Shown in pieces: positions 25,861 to 35,782 of a stretch of DNA of 64,000 nucleotides. A program made the translations under genes and the position numbers. Every line of letters starts with the position of its first letter. The stretch's first letter is position 1. Below the pieces are notes generated by a model. That model saw only the letters and a list, made by a program, of their open reading frames with translations. It was not told the origin of the DNA and did not search any database. The DNA is from Sinomonas albida (GTDB lineage: Bacteria > Actinomycetota > Actinomycetes > Actinomycetales > Micrococcaceae), in assembly GCF_004919045.1 (NCBI RefSeq), contig NZ_SWDW01000003.1, forward strand, positions 199,779 through 263,778, given 5' to 3'.

Positions 25861-25898
25861 CGGGCAGCGGGCACGACGACGATGGGAAGGACGTTGGG

Positions 25899-27065
25899 AT
25901 GAACGGAGCAGCGGCGCTGGGAGCAGCAACGACGAAGGACGCGGTGACGGAGCTTGAGACGGCCCTCAAGGGCTTCCGGGTCGGCGTCACCTCGCACCGG
26001 CGCGCCGAGGACCTCATCGAGGCCCTCGAGCGGCGCGGCGCCGAGGTGCTGCACGCCCCTGTGCTCACCATCGCGCCCGTGGGCCAGGATCTCGGCGTCA
26101 TCGAGGACACGCGCCGCACCATCGAGGCGCGCCCCGACATCTGCATCGTCACCACCGCGTACGGCATGCGCCGGTGGCTCGAGGTCGCGGACGCCGCCGG
26201 GCTCGGCGAGAACCTCCAGGACGTGCTGAGCGCCTCCGCGCTCTACGTGCGCGGCCCCAAAGCGCGCGGGGCGGTCCGCGCGGCCGGGCTCGCCGACGTC
26301 GGCATTTCGAACGACGAGACGACGGCAACGCTCGTGGACCTCGTTCTGCGGGACGCGGGCGGGCGGCTCGACGGGCGCCGCGTGGTCATCCAGCTTCACG
26401 GGTACACCGACGGGACGCAGCTCGATCGGCTGCGCGACGCGGGGGCCGAGCTCATCACCGTCACGCCGTACCGGTGGGTGCGGCCCGAGGGCGAGGACCG
26501 GCTCGAGGTACTCATCGCCGCGGTGTGCGCGGGCGAGCTCGACGTCGTGACATTCACAAGCGCCCCCGCCGTCGACGCGCTGTTCAGCGCCGCCCACGAG
26601 CTGGGCCTCTACAGGCCTCTCGTCGCGGCGTTCCGGCAGCGGGTGGCGACGGCCGCCGTCGGCCCTGTCACTGCCGCCCCGCTCGAGGCGGCGGGCCTGC
26701 GGCCCTGGGTGCCAGACCGCTTCCGCATGGGCGCGCTCATCAAGCTCGTCACCGACAACCTCTCGCGGCGCCAGATCCGGCGAGTCGAGACGCCCGCCGG
26801 CCCCATCGAGCTGCGCGGGCGGACCATGACCCTGGCGGGCGAGGAGCTGTGCCTCGCGCCCGCCGCGATGCTCTTGTTCCGGGCGCTCTTCGACGCTGGC
26901 GGGGCCGTGGTGCCGCGCGAGGCGCTCGCCCGGCTGCTCTCGCAGTCCGGCTCGAGCCACGCGCTCGACATGGCCGTGAACCGGCTGCGCAGCGCGCTGC
27001 CCAGCCCTGACCTCATCCAGACTGTCGTGAAGCGCGGGTACCGGCTTCGGGTCGAGCGGAGTTAG
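25899..27065 (+). CDS. nnaR: HemD-like domain fused to OmpR-type winged helix (NnaR-type regulator)
   Basis: The protein has 388 aa. Residues about 25-270 match the uroporphyrinogen-III synthase fold (two-lobed; [37 protein letters not shown]). Residues about 300-388 form an OmpR-type winged helix ([44 protein letters not shown]). This architecture is that of NnaR in Streptomyces and Rv0260c in mycobacteria, a regulator of nitrite/nitrate assimilation genes that works with GlnR. It lies 38 bp after cobA in the nirB operon, which fits. ATG 25899 is used. Whether the HemD part is still enzymatic cannot be told. Confidence 0.83.
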   Translation: MNGAAALGAATTKDAVTELETALKGFRVGVTSHRRAEDLIEALERRGAEVLHAPVLTIAPVGQDLGVIEDTRRTIEARPDICIVTTAYGMRRWLEVADAAGLGENLQDVLSASALYVRGPKARGAVRAAGLADVGISNDETTATLVDLVLRDAGGRLDGRRVVIQLHGYTDGTQLDRLRDAGAELITVTPYRWVRPEGEDRLEVLIAAVCAGELDVVTFTSAPAVDALFSAAHELGLYRPLVAAFRQRVATAAVGPVTAAPLEAAGLRPWVPDRFRMGALIKLVTDNLSRRQIRRVETPAGPIELRGRTMTLAGEELCLAPAAMLLFRALFDAGGAVVPREALARLLSQSGSSHALDMAVNRLRSALPSPDLIQTVVKRGYRLRVERS

Positions 27066-27142
27066 GGGCGGCCATGCGGGCGGCCATGCGGGCGGCCCGG
27101 ATGTGCCAGTATGGGGATGATCCCGACCGAAAGGACGCCACC

Positions 27143-27838
27143 GTGCCTTCCGAGCCCCATCTCAGCCCCGCGGACATCGCCGGATTCATCGACCACACTC
27201 TGCTCAAGCCGACCGCGAGCGAGGCAGAGATCCTGAAGCTATGCAGCGAGGCTGTCGAGCACGGCTTCAAGTCCGTGTGCGTCAACCCGCGGTGGGTCAA
27301 GACCGCGCACAAGGCCCTGCGAGGCAGCAGCGTGCTGACGTGTTCCGTCGCCGCGTTCCCGCTCGGCGCCACACCGACCGATGTCAAGGTCTACGAGGCG
27401 CGCGGGGCCACCCTCGACGGCGCGGACGAGGTCGACATGGTGATCGACATCGCGGCGGCCCAGGCCCTCGACCGCGGCGCGCTCGTGGACGACGTCCGAG
27501 CCGTGGCGGAGGCCGTGCACGGGAGTTCGGCGATCCTCAAGGTCATCATCGAGACGGCGCTCCTGACGGACGAGCAGAAGATCCTTGCGTGCGAGGCGGC
27601 GGTCGACGCCGGCGCGGACTTCGTGAAGACGTCGACGGGCTTCAACGGCGGCGGCGCGACGATCGAGGACGTGGCGCTCATGCGCCGGGTCGTGGGCCCG
27701 AACCTCGGCGTCAAGGCGTCCGGCGGCGTACGGACCCTCGCGGACGCGCGGGCTATGATTGCTGCGGGTGCCAACCGGATCGGCGCAAGCTCCGGTGTGG
27801 CCATTGTGACCGGCGGCTCCGGCTCCGGTTCGTACTGA
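27143..27838 (+). CDS. deoC: Deoxyribose-phosphate aldolase
   Basis: The protein has 231 aa. DeoC motifs are clear: [36 protein letters not shown] and FVKTSTGF with the Schiff-base lysine, then [13 protein letters not shown]. It cleaves deoxyribose-5-phosphate to glyceraldehyde-3-phosphate and acetaldehyde in nucleoside breakdown. GTG 27143 is chosen because AAAGGA lies 7 nt upstream. It follows the nitrate regulator by 77 bp but is functionally linked to the PNP/phosphomutase genes. The C-terminus ends in a Gly/Ser-rich tail. Confidence 0.94.
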   Translation: MPSEPHLSPADIAGFIDHTLLKPTASEAEILKLCSEAVEHGFKSVCVNPRWVKTAHKALRGSSVLTCSVAAFPLGATPTDVKVYEARGATLDGADEVDMVIDIAAAQALDRGALVDDVRAVAEAVHGSSAILKVIIETALLTDEQKILACEAAVDAGADFVKTSTGFNGGGATIEDVALMRRVVGPNLGVKASGGVRTLADARAMIAAGANRIGASSGVAIVTGGSGSGSY

Positions 27839-27857
27839 GCACGTAAGGAGACACAGC

Positions 27858-28091
27858 ATGGCTGAGAACGCCAACAACCGTCCGGTGGAGAATGAGAACC
27901 CCCTGGTCGGCAACATCGTCATCTTCGTCGTCCTGATGGCGATCTTCCTGCTGGGCCTCGTAGCCGTCTCCTGGCTCGACTTCACGACCGTCTGGCCGAT
28001 GGCCGTTCTCATCCTGTGCTTCGTCGGCGCGTTCTTCATCCCGATGACGTTCCTGGGCCGCTCGGACTCGGGCAAGGAACACCGCAACTAA
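27858..28091 (+). CDS. Small two-helix membrane protein
   Basis: The protein has 77 aa: an Asn-rich N-terminus (MAENANNRPVENENPLVG), two adjacent TM helices (IVIFVVLMAIFLLGLVAVSW and WPMAVLILCFVGAFFIPMTF) and a charged tail. AAGGAG precedes the ATG. It lies 20 bp after deoC and is likely cotranscribed. No function is recognised; similar small proteins are common in Micrococcaceae. A family B repeat array starts 11 nt after its stop. Confidence 0.7.
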   Translation: MAENANNRPVENENPLVGNIVIFVVLMAIFLLGLVAVSWLDFTTVWPMAVLILCFVGAFFIPMTFLGRSDSGKEHRN

Positions 28092-28101
28092 CGCCCCCGC
28101 C

Positions 28102-28232
28102 CAGGCGTCTCGGGTACAGATACTCCACCGCACAGGCGTCTCGGGTACAGATACTCCGCTCCACAGGCGTCTCGGGTACAGATAAGCCCGGCCGGATGAC
28201 ATATCTGGCCGGGCTTATCTGTACCCGAGACC
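28102..28232. repeat. Family B repeat array, left of the DUF559 gene
   Basis: Three copies with a 31-bp period start at 28102, 28133 and 28164; the core is CGTCTCGGGTACAGATA. A fourth, opposite copy follows, so 28169-28193 and 28207-28231 form a perfect 25-bp inverted repeat around a 13-nt loop. The core is the reverse complement of the repeats at 29283-29523 on the other side of the gene. The remaining bases up to 28328 hold nothing else recognisable. Confidence 0.9.
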
Positions 28233-28328
28233 ATCTGGATTGTTCCCCACAGAAATCGCTGGCGCGTTCTAGTCCACATAGGCTTCGACGGCCGGCAGGC
28301 GCCCGTACAGCGCCTGACTCAATTGGGT

Positions 28329-29282
28329 ATGGCTCACGAAATGCTGCCCAATCCTCTGCGCGCTGCGTCTTTCACCGTCGAGGAAGCGCTGAATCTCGGC
28401 GTCGGTCCGAAACGGCTAGTGGCTCCAGATCTCCTCAGGCCCAGCAGAGGAATCCGTGTCCCGGAGCTGGCGCGCCAATCGCTGCTGCAGCGAGCGCGGC
28501 CCTATACGGCAATCCATGAAACAACCGTCCTTTCGCACCTCAGTGCGGCAATGGCGCACAAGATCCCGCTCCCCGCGTGGGCACAGGATCCGTCGATCTT
28601 CGATCTTTCCCGGGCCCCTCATCGCAATGTCGGCGATAAGGAACGTCTCGGCCAGCCCCGGCGCTCCGAGATCCGAGGCCATCGGCTCCGTCTCGAAAAC
28701 GAAGACGTCATGATGATCGCTGGCACCCGCGTCACAACCCCCGCGCGAACGTGGCTGGACCTTTGCAGCATCAGACGGCTGACGCTTGATGACCTCATTG
28801 CTGCTGGCGAATACCTTGTCTCGGAGCACGAGCGAACGTTTCGCCCGAAGACCGCGATTCTCCGGCTGACGGACCTTCGTTCGTACATCGAGAGCCGCCA
28901 TCGGGTCGTCGGCCTCGGACGCGGGCGCATCGCCCTGGATCTGTTGGCCGTTGGCGTCGACTCCCCGCAAGAGTCGTATCTGCGCCAGATGCTGGAGCGT
29001 GCCGGGCTCCCCAAGTTCGTCCCCAATTGTCCTGTCACGGATCCTTGGGGCGGGACGGTTTGGATCGACCTCGGAAATGTTGAGTTCCGAACCGGGGTCG
29101 AGTACGAGGGCGAGCATCATCTCGCCGAGGAGCAAATCGCCTTGGACGCGTGGCGCGACGCTCGCACCCGAGCCTCGCGGTGGAACCAAGTCAAGATCAC
29201 GAAGTATGACATGGCTCGCGGCGAACCCTACGTGGTGAAGCTCGTCCTAGATGCGCTTCGCGACCACGGGTACCGCGGATAG
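28329..29282 (+). CDS. DUF559-type/AbiEi-like protein (putative restriction-endonuclease fold)
   Basis: The protein has 317 aa. The N-terminal half (FTVEEALNLGVGPKRL, RGIRVPE, AMAHKIPLP, VTTPARTWLDLCSI) follows the pattern of actinobacterial AbiEi-like proteins. The C-terminal part (GVEYEGEHHLAEEQIALDAWRD, then QVKITKYDM) is a VSR/DUF559-like nuclease core with candidate acidic and Lys residues. The true activity is unproven. The gene is less GC-rich than the flanking housekeeping genes. It is bounded on both sides by family B repeat arrays in opposite orientation, the right one starting at its stop codon. Start ATG 28329; ATG 28341 is also possible. Confidence 0.72.
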   Translation: MAHEMLPNPLRAASFTVEEALNLGVGPKRLVAPDLLRPSRGIRVPELARQSLLQRARPYTAIHETTVLSHLSAAMAHKIPLPAWAQDPSIFDLSRAPHRNVGDKERLGQPRRSEIRGHRLRLENEDVMMIAGTRVTTPARTWLDLCSIRRLTLDDLIAAGEYLVSEHERTFRPKTAILRLTDLRSYIESRHRVVGLGRGRIALDLLAVGVDSPQESYLRQMLERAGLPKFVPNCPVTDPWGGTVWIDLGNVEFRTGVEYEGEHHLAEEQIALDAWRDARTRASRWNQVKITKYDMARGEPYVVKLVLDALRDHGYRG

Positions 29283-29523
29283 CGCGAGTATCCGCACCCG
29301 AGACAGCTCCGGGCGGGAGCATCCGTACCCGAGACAGCTCCGGGCGGGAGCATCCGTACCCGAGACAGCTCCGGGCGGGAGCATCCGTACCCGAGACGGC
29401 CCCGAGCGGGAGTATCTGTACCCGAGACGGCCCCGAGCGGGAGTATCTGTACCCGAGACGGCTGGGGGCGGGAGTATCTGTACCCGAGACGGCTGGGGGC
29501 GGGAGTATCTGTACCCGAGACGG
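29283..29523. repeat. Family B repeat array, right of the DUF559 gene
   Basis: About eight tandem copies with an exact 31-bp period and the core GTATCTGTACCCGAGACGG. Copies closest to the gene read GAGCATCCGTACCCGAGACAG; those further away match the left-hand array. The array starts at the stop codon of the DUF559 gene and ends about 20 nt before the stop of the convergent mfd gene. There are no unique spacers. Confidence 0.92.
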
Positions 29524-29544
29524 ATTGTGCGCGGGGGGTGGGGG

Positions 29545-32500
29545 TTAGTCGGTGAAGATGGCCGCGACCACCTGGTCGGCCCAGTCGAGGATTTCCTTGT
29601 CCTGCAGGTCGCGCCCGCCGACGGGCGAGGTCTTGGGCTTGGGCACGAGCACGGCGCCCAGCCCGGCCTTGAACTGGGCCCCCTTGTACATGCGGGTGAG
29701 CCGCATGACCTTCGACTCAGCCAGGTCGGCGGGCGAGAAGCGCACCATGTTGCCTTGGAGCGCGACGTCGGTGAGCCCCGCCGCGCGCGCTCGGACCCGG
29801 AAGCGGGCGACGGCGGCGAGGTTCTCCACGGGGGCGGGCGGCTCGCCGTACCTGTCGGTGAGTTCGTCCATCACCTCCGTGATGGCGGCGTCGTCCGTCG
29901 CGGCGGCGAGCTTCCGATACGCCTCGAGGCGCAGCCGCTCACCCGGAACATAGTCGTGCGGGAGATGTGCGTTGACCGGAAGCTCGATCTTCATGTCCGC
30001 GGTCTTCTCCTCGGACTCGCCACGGAAGTCCGCCACGGCCTCCCCGACGAGCCGGATGTACAGGTCGAAGCCGACACCGGCGATGTGGCCGGACTGCTCG
30101 CCGCCCAGCAGATTGCCCGCGCCGCGGATCTCGAGGTCCTTCATGGCAAGCTGCAGGCCGGCCCCAAGCTCATTGTGGGCCGCGACGGCCTTGAGGCGCT
30201 CGAGCGCCACCTCGCCGAGCGGCTTCTCCGACGGATACAGGAAGTACGCGTACGCCCGCTCGCGACCACGGCCCACGCGCCCGCGGAGCTGGTGCAGCTG
30301 CGAGAGGCCGTAGGAGTCGGCGCGGTCCACGATGAGCGTGTTCGCGTTCGAGATGTCGAGGCCGGTCTCGATGATGGTCGTGCACACGAGGACGTCGAAG
30401 CGCTTCTCCCAGAAGTCCACGATGATCTGCTCGAGGCGATGCTCGGACATCTGCCCGTGCGCGACCTCGACGCGCGCCTCGGGCACGAGCTCGCGAATCG
30501 ACGCGGCCATCTTGTCGATCGAGGAGACGCGGTTGTGCACGAAGAACACCTGGCCCTCGCGCATGAGCTCGCGCCGGATCGCGGCGGAGACCTGCTTGTC
30601 CGTGTAAGGGCCCACGTACGTGAGCACGGGGTGGCGCTCCTCGGGCGGAGTCGCGAGCGTCGAGGTCTCGCGGATGCCCGTGAGGGACATCTCGAGCGTG
30701 CGCGGGATCGGCGTCGCGGACATCGCGAGCACGTCCACGTTGGTGCGCATCTTCTTGAGCGCCTCTTTGTGCTCGACGCCGAAGCGCTGCTCCTCGTCGA
30801 CGATGACGAGGCCGAGGTCCTTGAACTCGACCTCCTTCGAGAGGAGCCGGTGCGTCCCGATGACGACGTCGACGCTCCCCTTCCGGAGCCCCTCCATCGT
30901 CTCCTTGGCCTCGCCCCCGGTCTGGAAGCGGCTCAGCGCCTGCACGCGCACCGGGAAGCCCGAGAACCGCTCCGAGAACGTCTCGAAGTGCTGCTGCGCG
31001 AGCAGCGTGGTCGGCACGAGGACGGCCACCTGCTTGCCGTCCTGCACTGCCTTGAACGCGGCACGGACGGCGATCTCGGTCTTGCCGTAGCCGACGTCGC
31101 CCGAGACGAGGCGGTCCATGGGGATGTCCCGCTCCATGTCCGCCTTGACCTCGTTGATCGTGGTGAGCTGGTCCGGCGTCTCGATGTACGGGAACGCCTC
31201 CTCGAGCTCGCGCTGCCACGGCGTGTCCGGGCCGAAGGCGTGCCCGCGCGAGGCCATGCGGGCCGAGTACAGCCGGATGAGCTCGCCGGCGATCTCCTTG
31301 ACCGCCTTCTTCGCCTTGGACTTCGTGGCCGCCCAGTCCGCGCCGCCCATCTTGGAGAGCGACGGCGTGTCCCCACCCACGTAGCGGGTCACTTGGTCGA
31401 GCTGGTCGGTTGGGACGAAGAGCCGGTCCCCCGGTGCCCCGCGCTTCGACGACGCGTACTCGAGCACGAGGTACTCGCGCATCGCGTCCGCGCCGGCACT
31501 GTGCCCGCCGCCGGCAACCTTGCGCTGGACCAACTCGACGAACTTCCCGATGCCGTGCTGCTCGTGCACCACGAAGTCCCCTGCGTGGAGCTGGAGGGGG
31601 TCGACGGCGTTGCGGCGCCGCGAGGGCATCTTCCGCATGTCGCGGGTCCCCGCCGCGCTCGCCCGCCCGAGGAGGTCCGCCTCCGTGAGCAGGCCGAGCT
31701 TGAGTCCGTCGAGCACGAAGCCCTTGCCGGCCGTCGCGGTCGTGATCTCGATGATGCCGGGCTGGGGCTCGCCCTCGAGGCCCTCAAGCCGTGTGCACGG
31801 AATCTCGGCGTCGTGGAAGAGCTCGGCGAGGCGCTGCGCGGGGCCGGGTCCGTCCGTCGCGACGACGATCCGCCACTGGTCCGCGACCCGGGAGCCGATG
31901 AACTGCATCATCTCCCCCACGTCGCCGTGGTATCCGCGCGGCTCGCGCGCCGCGATCGAGAGCGTGTCGACGTCGAGCACGGTCTCCTCGTCGACGCCGA
32001 GGGACGTCACCGACCACCACGAGATGGAGCGGGCGACGGCGGCCGAGCGCGTGTCTGCGAGCGTCGCGAAGCTCGCGTCTTCGAGGCGTCCCGCGTGCTC
32101 CGCCCCCTCCTGGCCTGCGCCGTCCCCTGCGGCGACGCTCAGATCCAGCGGTGCGGCCCCGCCGTCGGACGCTGTGGCCCAGGCCGCGGCGAGGAACTCG
32201 TCGTTGGTCGCGGCGAGGTCGTGGGCGCGGGACCGCACCTTCTCGGGCTCGAGGAGCAGCGCCACGGAGCCCTCGGGCAGCTCGTCGACGAACGGAACCA
32301 TCGAATCGACGAGGAGCGGTGCGAGGGACTCCATGCCCTCCACCGCGATGCCGCCCGCGATCTTCTCGAGCATGTCCTCGGCGGCGGGGAGCTTCCCCTT
32401 GAGCCGCGCGGCGCGGCTCATGACCGACGGCGTGATGAGCAGCTCGCGGCACGGCGGGGCGACGAGCGACGACGGGTGATGGACGTGCGGGCCCGTGAGC

Positions 32501-33228
32501 GAGCGCTGGTCTGCGACGGCGAACCAGCGCATCTGCTCGATCTCGTCGCCGAAGAAGTCGACGCGCACCGGGTGGTCCTCCGTGGGTGGGAAGACGTCGA
32601 TGATGCCACCGCGGACCGCGAACTCGCCGCGCCGGCTCACCATGTCGACGCGCGCATAGGCGGCCGCCGCGAGTGAGCGCACCACGGCGTCGAACGAGCG
32701 TTCCTGCCCCACCGAGAGCGCGACCGGAGCGAGGTCGCCGAGGCCCGCGACCATCGGCTGCAGGACCGAGCGGATGGGGGCGACGACGACGCGAAGCGGC
32801 GTCTCTGCGGGCTGCCCGGCGGCGTCGTGCACCGGGAGCTCCGGGTGGGCGAGCCGACGCAGGACGGCGAGCCGCCGGCCCACGGTGTCCGAGCGCGGCG
32901 AGAGCCTCTCGTGCGGGAGCGTCTCCCAGCTCGGAAAGAGCGCCGCCGCGCCGGCCGGGAGGTAGGCGCCGAGGGCGGCGACGAGGTCCTCGGCCTCGCG
33001 GCCCGTCGCCGTCACCGCGAGCAGGATGGAGCCCTCGTCGGGGAGCGTCTCGAGGATCTCCGCGATCAGGACCGGGCGCAGGCCGGCGGGAGCGGCGACC
33101 TGCAGGTCCTGGCTGCGCCGGCTGGCGGGCTTCGACGCGTAGTCGCGGAGCCGCGCGACGGTCTGGTCTTCGGCCACGGCACGGCGGAGGCCTTCGAGCG
33201 ATGCGGGGCGCAGCACGTCAACGGACAC
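29545..33228 (-). CDS. mfd: Transcription-repair coupling factor Mfd
   Basis: The protein has 1227 aa, the usual length. In order: UvrB-homology region, RNA-polymerase-interacting domain ([20 protein letters not shown]), RecG-like SF2 translocase motor with [20 protein letters not shown] (Walker A), [18 protein letters not shown] (DEAD-box equivalent) and [19 protein letters not shown] (motif VI), and a C-terminal TRCF domain. It removes stalled RNA polymerase and recruits UvrA. GTG 33228 has TTGGAGGA 5 nt upstream and is preferred over the in-frame start at 33246. Confidence 0.96.
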   Translation of the reverse strand: MSVDVLRPASLEGLRRAVAEDQTVARLRDYASKPASRRSQDLQVAAPAGLRPVLIAEILETLPDEGSILLAVTATGREAEDLVAALGAYLPAGAAALFPSWETLPHERLSPRSDTVGRRLAVLRRLAHPELPVHDAAGQPAETPLRVVVAPIRSVLQPMVAGLGDLAPVALSVGQERSFDAVVRSLAAAAYARVDMVSRRGEFAVRGGIIDVFPPTEDHPVRVDFFGDEIEQMRWFAVADQRSLTGPHVHHPSSLVAPPCRELLITPSVMSRAARLKGKLPAAEDMLEKIAGGIAVEGMESLAPLLVDSMVPFVDELPEGSVALLLEPEKVRSRAHDLAATNDEFLAAAWATASDGGAAPLDLSVAAGDGAGQEGAEHAGRLEDASFATLADTRSAAVARSISWWSVTSLGVDEETVLDVDTLSIAAREPRGYHGDVGEMMQFIGSRVADQWRIVVATDGPGPAQRLAELFHDAEIPCTRLEGLEGEPQPGIIEITTATAGKGFVLDGLKLGLLTEADLLGRASAAGTRDMRKMPSRRRNAVDPLQLHAGDFVVHEQHGIGKFVELVQRKVAGGGHSAGADAMREYLVLEYASSKRGAPGDRLFVPTDQLDQVTRYVGGDTPSLSKMGGADWAATKSKAKKAVKEIAGELIRLYSARMASRGHAFGPDTPWQRELEEAFPYIETPDQLTTINEVKADMERDIPMDRLVSGDVGYGKTEIAVRAAFKAVQDGKQVAVLVPTTLLAQQHFETFSERFSGFPVRVQALSRFQTGGEAKETMEGLRKGSVDVVIGTHRLLSKEVEFKDLGLVIVDEEQRFGVEHKEALKKMRTNVDVLAMSATPIPRTLEMSLTGIRETSTLATPPEERHPVLTYVGPYTDKQVSAAIRRELMREGQVFFVHNRVSSIDKMAASIRELVPEARVEVAHGQMSEHRLEQIIVDFWEKRFDVLVCTTIIETGLDISNANTLIVDRADSYGLSQLHQLRGRVGRGRERAYAYFLYPSEKPLGEVALERLKAVAAHNELGAGLQLAMKDLEIRGAGNLLGGEQSGHIAGVGFDLYIRLVGEAVADFRGESEEKTADMKIELPVNAHLPHDYVPGERLRLEAYRKLAAATDDAAITEVMDELTDRYGEPPAPVENLAAVARFRVRARAAGLTDVALQGNMVRFSPADLAESKVMRLTRMYKGAQFKAGLGAVLVPKPKTSPVGGRDLQDKEILDWADQVVAAIFTD

Positions 33229-33473
33229 GGGATCCTCCAAAGGCACAACCGAGGCAGCACAGAAACCCGGAACTGAGCGACAGTCCGGGGGATGTCAGCA
33301 AGCCTATCGCGACCGCGGGCCCTCGGCATGGCCCGCTCGCACGCGACGTGCGCACCCAAGGTCCTCGGCGACCTCCCTGAGCCCGTTGCTGCGTCATCGT
33401 GGTCGAGGGCCGTCCGTCGGCCCCCTAGGATGGTCCCGGCCCCCATTCCCCAGAGGCAGATTGGAAGGACCCC

Positions 33474-33977
33474 ATGGCCCTCGAAGCCACCACCACCCTC
33501 AACTACCCCGTAGACCAGGTCGCCGCGGTCTTCGCCGACGAGGCGTTCCAGCGCCACGTGAGCGAGCTCGTGGGCGGCAAGCTCGAATCGTTCTCGATCG
33601 TGGGCGACGTCGCCGGCGCCTTCACGGCCACCGTGGTCCGCCAGGTGCCGACGGGCCGCCTCCCGGAGATCGCGAAGAAGTTCGTGGGCGAAACCCTCAA
33701 GGTCACGCAGGTCGAGGCATGGACAGGTCCCGAAGCCGACGGATCGCGCCAGGCGGACATCTCGGTCAAGGTCGCGGGCGCCCCCGTGGACGTCGCAGCG
33801 GTGCAGCGTCTCGCGGCGAACGGCGGGACGACCCGCATCGAGCTGACCGGCAAGGTCACGAGCTCGGTCCCGCTGCTCGGCGGCAAGATCGCCGACGCGG
33901 CGGAGCCCATGGTCGGGAAGGCCCTCAACCTCGAGGCCACCCAGGCCGAGGCCTGGCTCGCGGGCGAGATCGTCTGA
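33474..33977 (+). CDS. DUF2505 domain protein (SRPBCC-like)
   Basis: The protein has 167 aa. It spans the DUF2505 pattern: TTLNYPVDQVAAVFADEAFQ at the start, a central beta-rich part and LGGKIADAAEPMVGKALNLE at the end. The family has a START/SRPBCC-like fold and may bind a hydrophobic ligand; no biochemical role is established. ATG 33474 follows GGAAGGA, and a -10-like TAGGAT lies about 40 nt upstream. The next gene overlaps its stop by 1 nt. Confidence 0.85.
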   Translation: MALEATTTLNYPVDQVAAVFADEAFQRHVSELVGGKLESFSIVGDVAGAFTATVVRQVPTGRLPEIAKKFVGETLKVTQVEAWTGPEADGSRQADISVKVAGAPVDVAAVQRLAANGGTTRIELTGKVTSSVPLLGGKIADAAEPMVGKALNLEATQAEAWLAGEIV

Positions 33978-34198
33978 TGCAGCTCCCCGCGGCACTCTCC
34001 TGGCTGCTCGTCGTGGCCGGCGTCTGGAGCATCGTCGTGTGGCCGCAGTTCCTGCGCCGGGTCATGAAGGATCCGCGCGCGCGGGACGAGGCGGGGCGGG
34101 CGACGCGCTTCCTCATGGTCCACATCTATCTGGTCGCCATCTCGGTCACGCTCGGAGTCGCGGTAGCGGTCGTGGGGGTGCGGACGCTCTTCGCGTAG
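33977..34198 (+). CDS. SCO4848-like small membrane protein
   Basis: The protein has 73 aa with two TM helices (LSWLLVVAGVWSIVVWPQFL and MVHIYLVAISVTLGVAVAVV) separated by a short charged loop. The pattern matches the small SCO4848-type membrane proteins found in many actinobacteria. The ATG overlaps the DUF2505 stop (TGATG), indicating coupled translation. Function unknown. Confidence 0.75.
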   Translation: MQLPAALSWLLVVAGVWSIVVWPQFLRRVMKDPRARDEAGRATRFLMVHIYLVAISVTLGVAVAVVGVRTLFA

Positions 34199-34351
34199 CC
34201 GAGTCCTCGGCCCGACGTGCGCCTCGAGGGGCGCCCCGCTGCTGCGTGCGGCGGGGCGCCCCTCGCGTTTCCCGGGGCGGCTACGATGGATCCAGGTGTG
34301 CCGGGAAGTCTGGTCGGCAGTCACGCCGCCGACTCCAGACAGGAGCCCACC

Positions 34352-35686
34352 ATGGTCCGATCGCCGCATCCCCCGAGGCGGCATCGCCCCGGCCGCCCGG
34401 CGCGCCTCCGAACCCTCTCGCGCGGGAGCTATCCCGAATACCGGCGCATCGCGGGGATCCTCCGCAAGGAGACCGTGGGCGGCGGCCTGCTGCTCGTCGC
34501 GACGGCGGTCGCGCTGGCCTGGGCCAACTCCCCATGGCAATCCGCCTACTTCGCGCTCCGGGACCTTCACGTCGGGTTCGCGCCATGGCGCCTCGAGCTG
34601 AGCCTCGGCGAGTGGGCCGCAGACGGGCTCCTCGCGATCTTCTTCTTCGTCGCGGGGCTCGAGCTCAAACGCGAGTTCGTTGCAGGCGACCTCCGCCGCC
34701 CCGCCTCCGCGATCGTGCCGGTCGTCGCCGCGTGCGGCGGCGTGGCGCTCCCGGCCGCCCTCTTCACGCTCATCAACCTCCCGTCCGGCGGCGGGTCCCT
34801 GCGCGGGTGGGCGGTGCCCACGGCGACGGACATCGCGTTCGCCCTCGCCGTGCTCGCGGTCATCAGCACCCACCTGCCAGCGGCACTCCGGACGTTCCTC
34901 CTGACGCTCGCGGTGGTCGACGACCTCCTCGCGATCGGCATCATCGCCCTGTTCTACACGGATGAGATCAACCTCGCCGCGCTCGGTCTCGCGCTGCTGC
35001 CGCTTGCGGCCTTCACCTGGCTCGTCCAGCGGCGCGTACGCGCGTGGTACGTGCTCATGCCCCTCGCCCTGGCGACCTGGGCCCTCGTGCACGCGTCCGG
35101 CATCCACGCCACGGTCGCGGGCGTGCTCCTCGCGTTCGCGGTCCCCGTGCACCGCAGCGAGCAGGCGGGCGGCCCGGGGGCAGGGCCGGGACTCGCCGAG
35201 CACTTCGAGCACCGGCTCCGGCCGATCTCCGCGGGCGTGGCGGTTCCGCTCTTCGCCTTCTTCTCCGCGGGCGTCGCGCTGGGCGGTCTCCGCGGCATCG
35301 CGGCCGCCCTCGCGGATCCCGTCGCGATCGGCGTCGTCGTGGGGCTCGTCGTGGGCAAGTCGCTCGGCGTGTTCGGCGCGACGTGGCTCGCCACGAAATC
35401 ACGGCACGCCGAGCTCGCTCCCGGTCTTGCCTGGATCGATGTCTTCGGGCTCTCGGTGCTCGCGGGCGTCGGCTTCACGGTCGCCCTCCTCGTCGGCGAG
35501 CTGGGCTTCGGACCGGGGTCGGCACATGACGAGCATGCCAAGGTGGCCATCCTCACCGGCTCGCTCGCCGCGGCGGTGCTGGCCGCCGTCGTCCTTCGAG
35601 TCCGCAACCGGCATTACCGGCGCGTCGCCTCGGACGGCCGCCTGGGCGGTCTTGGCGACCGGCTCGAGACGCTCGACGGCGAGTAG
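34352..35686 (+). CDS. nhaA: Na+/H+ antiporter NhaA
   Basis: The protein has 444 aa with about 12 TM helices. Key motifs are present: [17 protein letters not shown], the paired aspartates in [37 protein letters not shown] and [20 protein letters not shown]. It exchanges Na+ (or Li+) for H+ across the membrane, controlling pH and sodium. ATG 34352 has AGGAG 6 nt upstream; earlier in-frame starts have no ribosome binding site. A -10-like TACGAT lies near 34281. A strong hairpin follows the stop. Confidence 0.94.
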   Translation: MVRSPHPPRRHRPGRPARLRTLSRGSYPEYRRIAGILRKETVGGGLLLVATAVALAWANSPWQSAYFALRDLHVGFAPWRLELSLGEWAADGLLAIFFFVAGLELKREFVAGDLRRPASAIVPVVAACGGVALPAALFTLINLPSGGGSLRGWAVPTATDIAFALAVLAVISTHLPAALRTFLLTLAVVDDLLAIGIIALFYTDEINLAALGLALLPLAAFTWLVQRRVRAWYVLMPLALATWALVHASGIHATVAGVLLAFAVPVHRSEQAGGPGAGPGLAEHFEHRLRPISAGVAVPLFAFFSAGVALGGLRGIAAALADPVAIGVVVGLVVGKSLGVFGATWLATKSRHAELAPGLAWIDVFGLSVLAGVGFTVALLVGELGFGPGSAHDEHAKVAILTGSLAAAVLAAVVLRVRNRHYRRVASDGRLGGLGDRLETLDGE

Positions 35687-35724
35687 GCGGCCGAGGTCGG
35701 CCGGTGCGCTCCACCGAAACGCAC

Positions 35725-35768
35725 CCGTGCCGTCGTCCTGGCCTCGAACAGCCAGGACGACGGCACGG
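35725..35768. terminator. Bidirectional terminator hairpin after nhaA
   Basis: 35725-35742 and 35751-35768 form a perfect 18-bp stem (arm CCGTGCCGTCGTCCTGGC) with an 8-nt loop. It lies between the convergent nhaA and Thr/Pro-rich protein genes, 39 bp after one stop and 15 bp from the other. Confidence 0.8.
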
Positions 35769-35782
35769 CGCACCCGTCTCCC

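Noticed and set aside
29283-29523. CRISPR array
   Set aside because: 31-bp tandem units without spacers; variation lies within the repeat itself.
29251-32676. Open frame of 1141 codons on the plus strand
   Set aside because: Antisense to mfd and entered through repeat DNA; composition typical of a GC-rich shadow frame.
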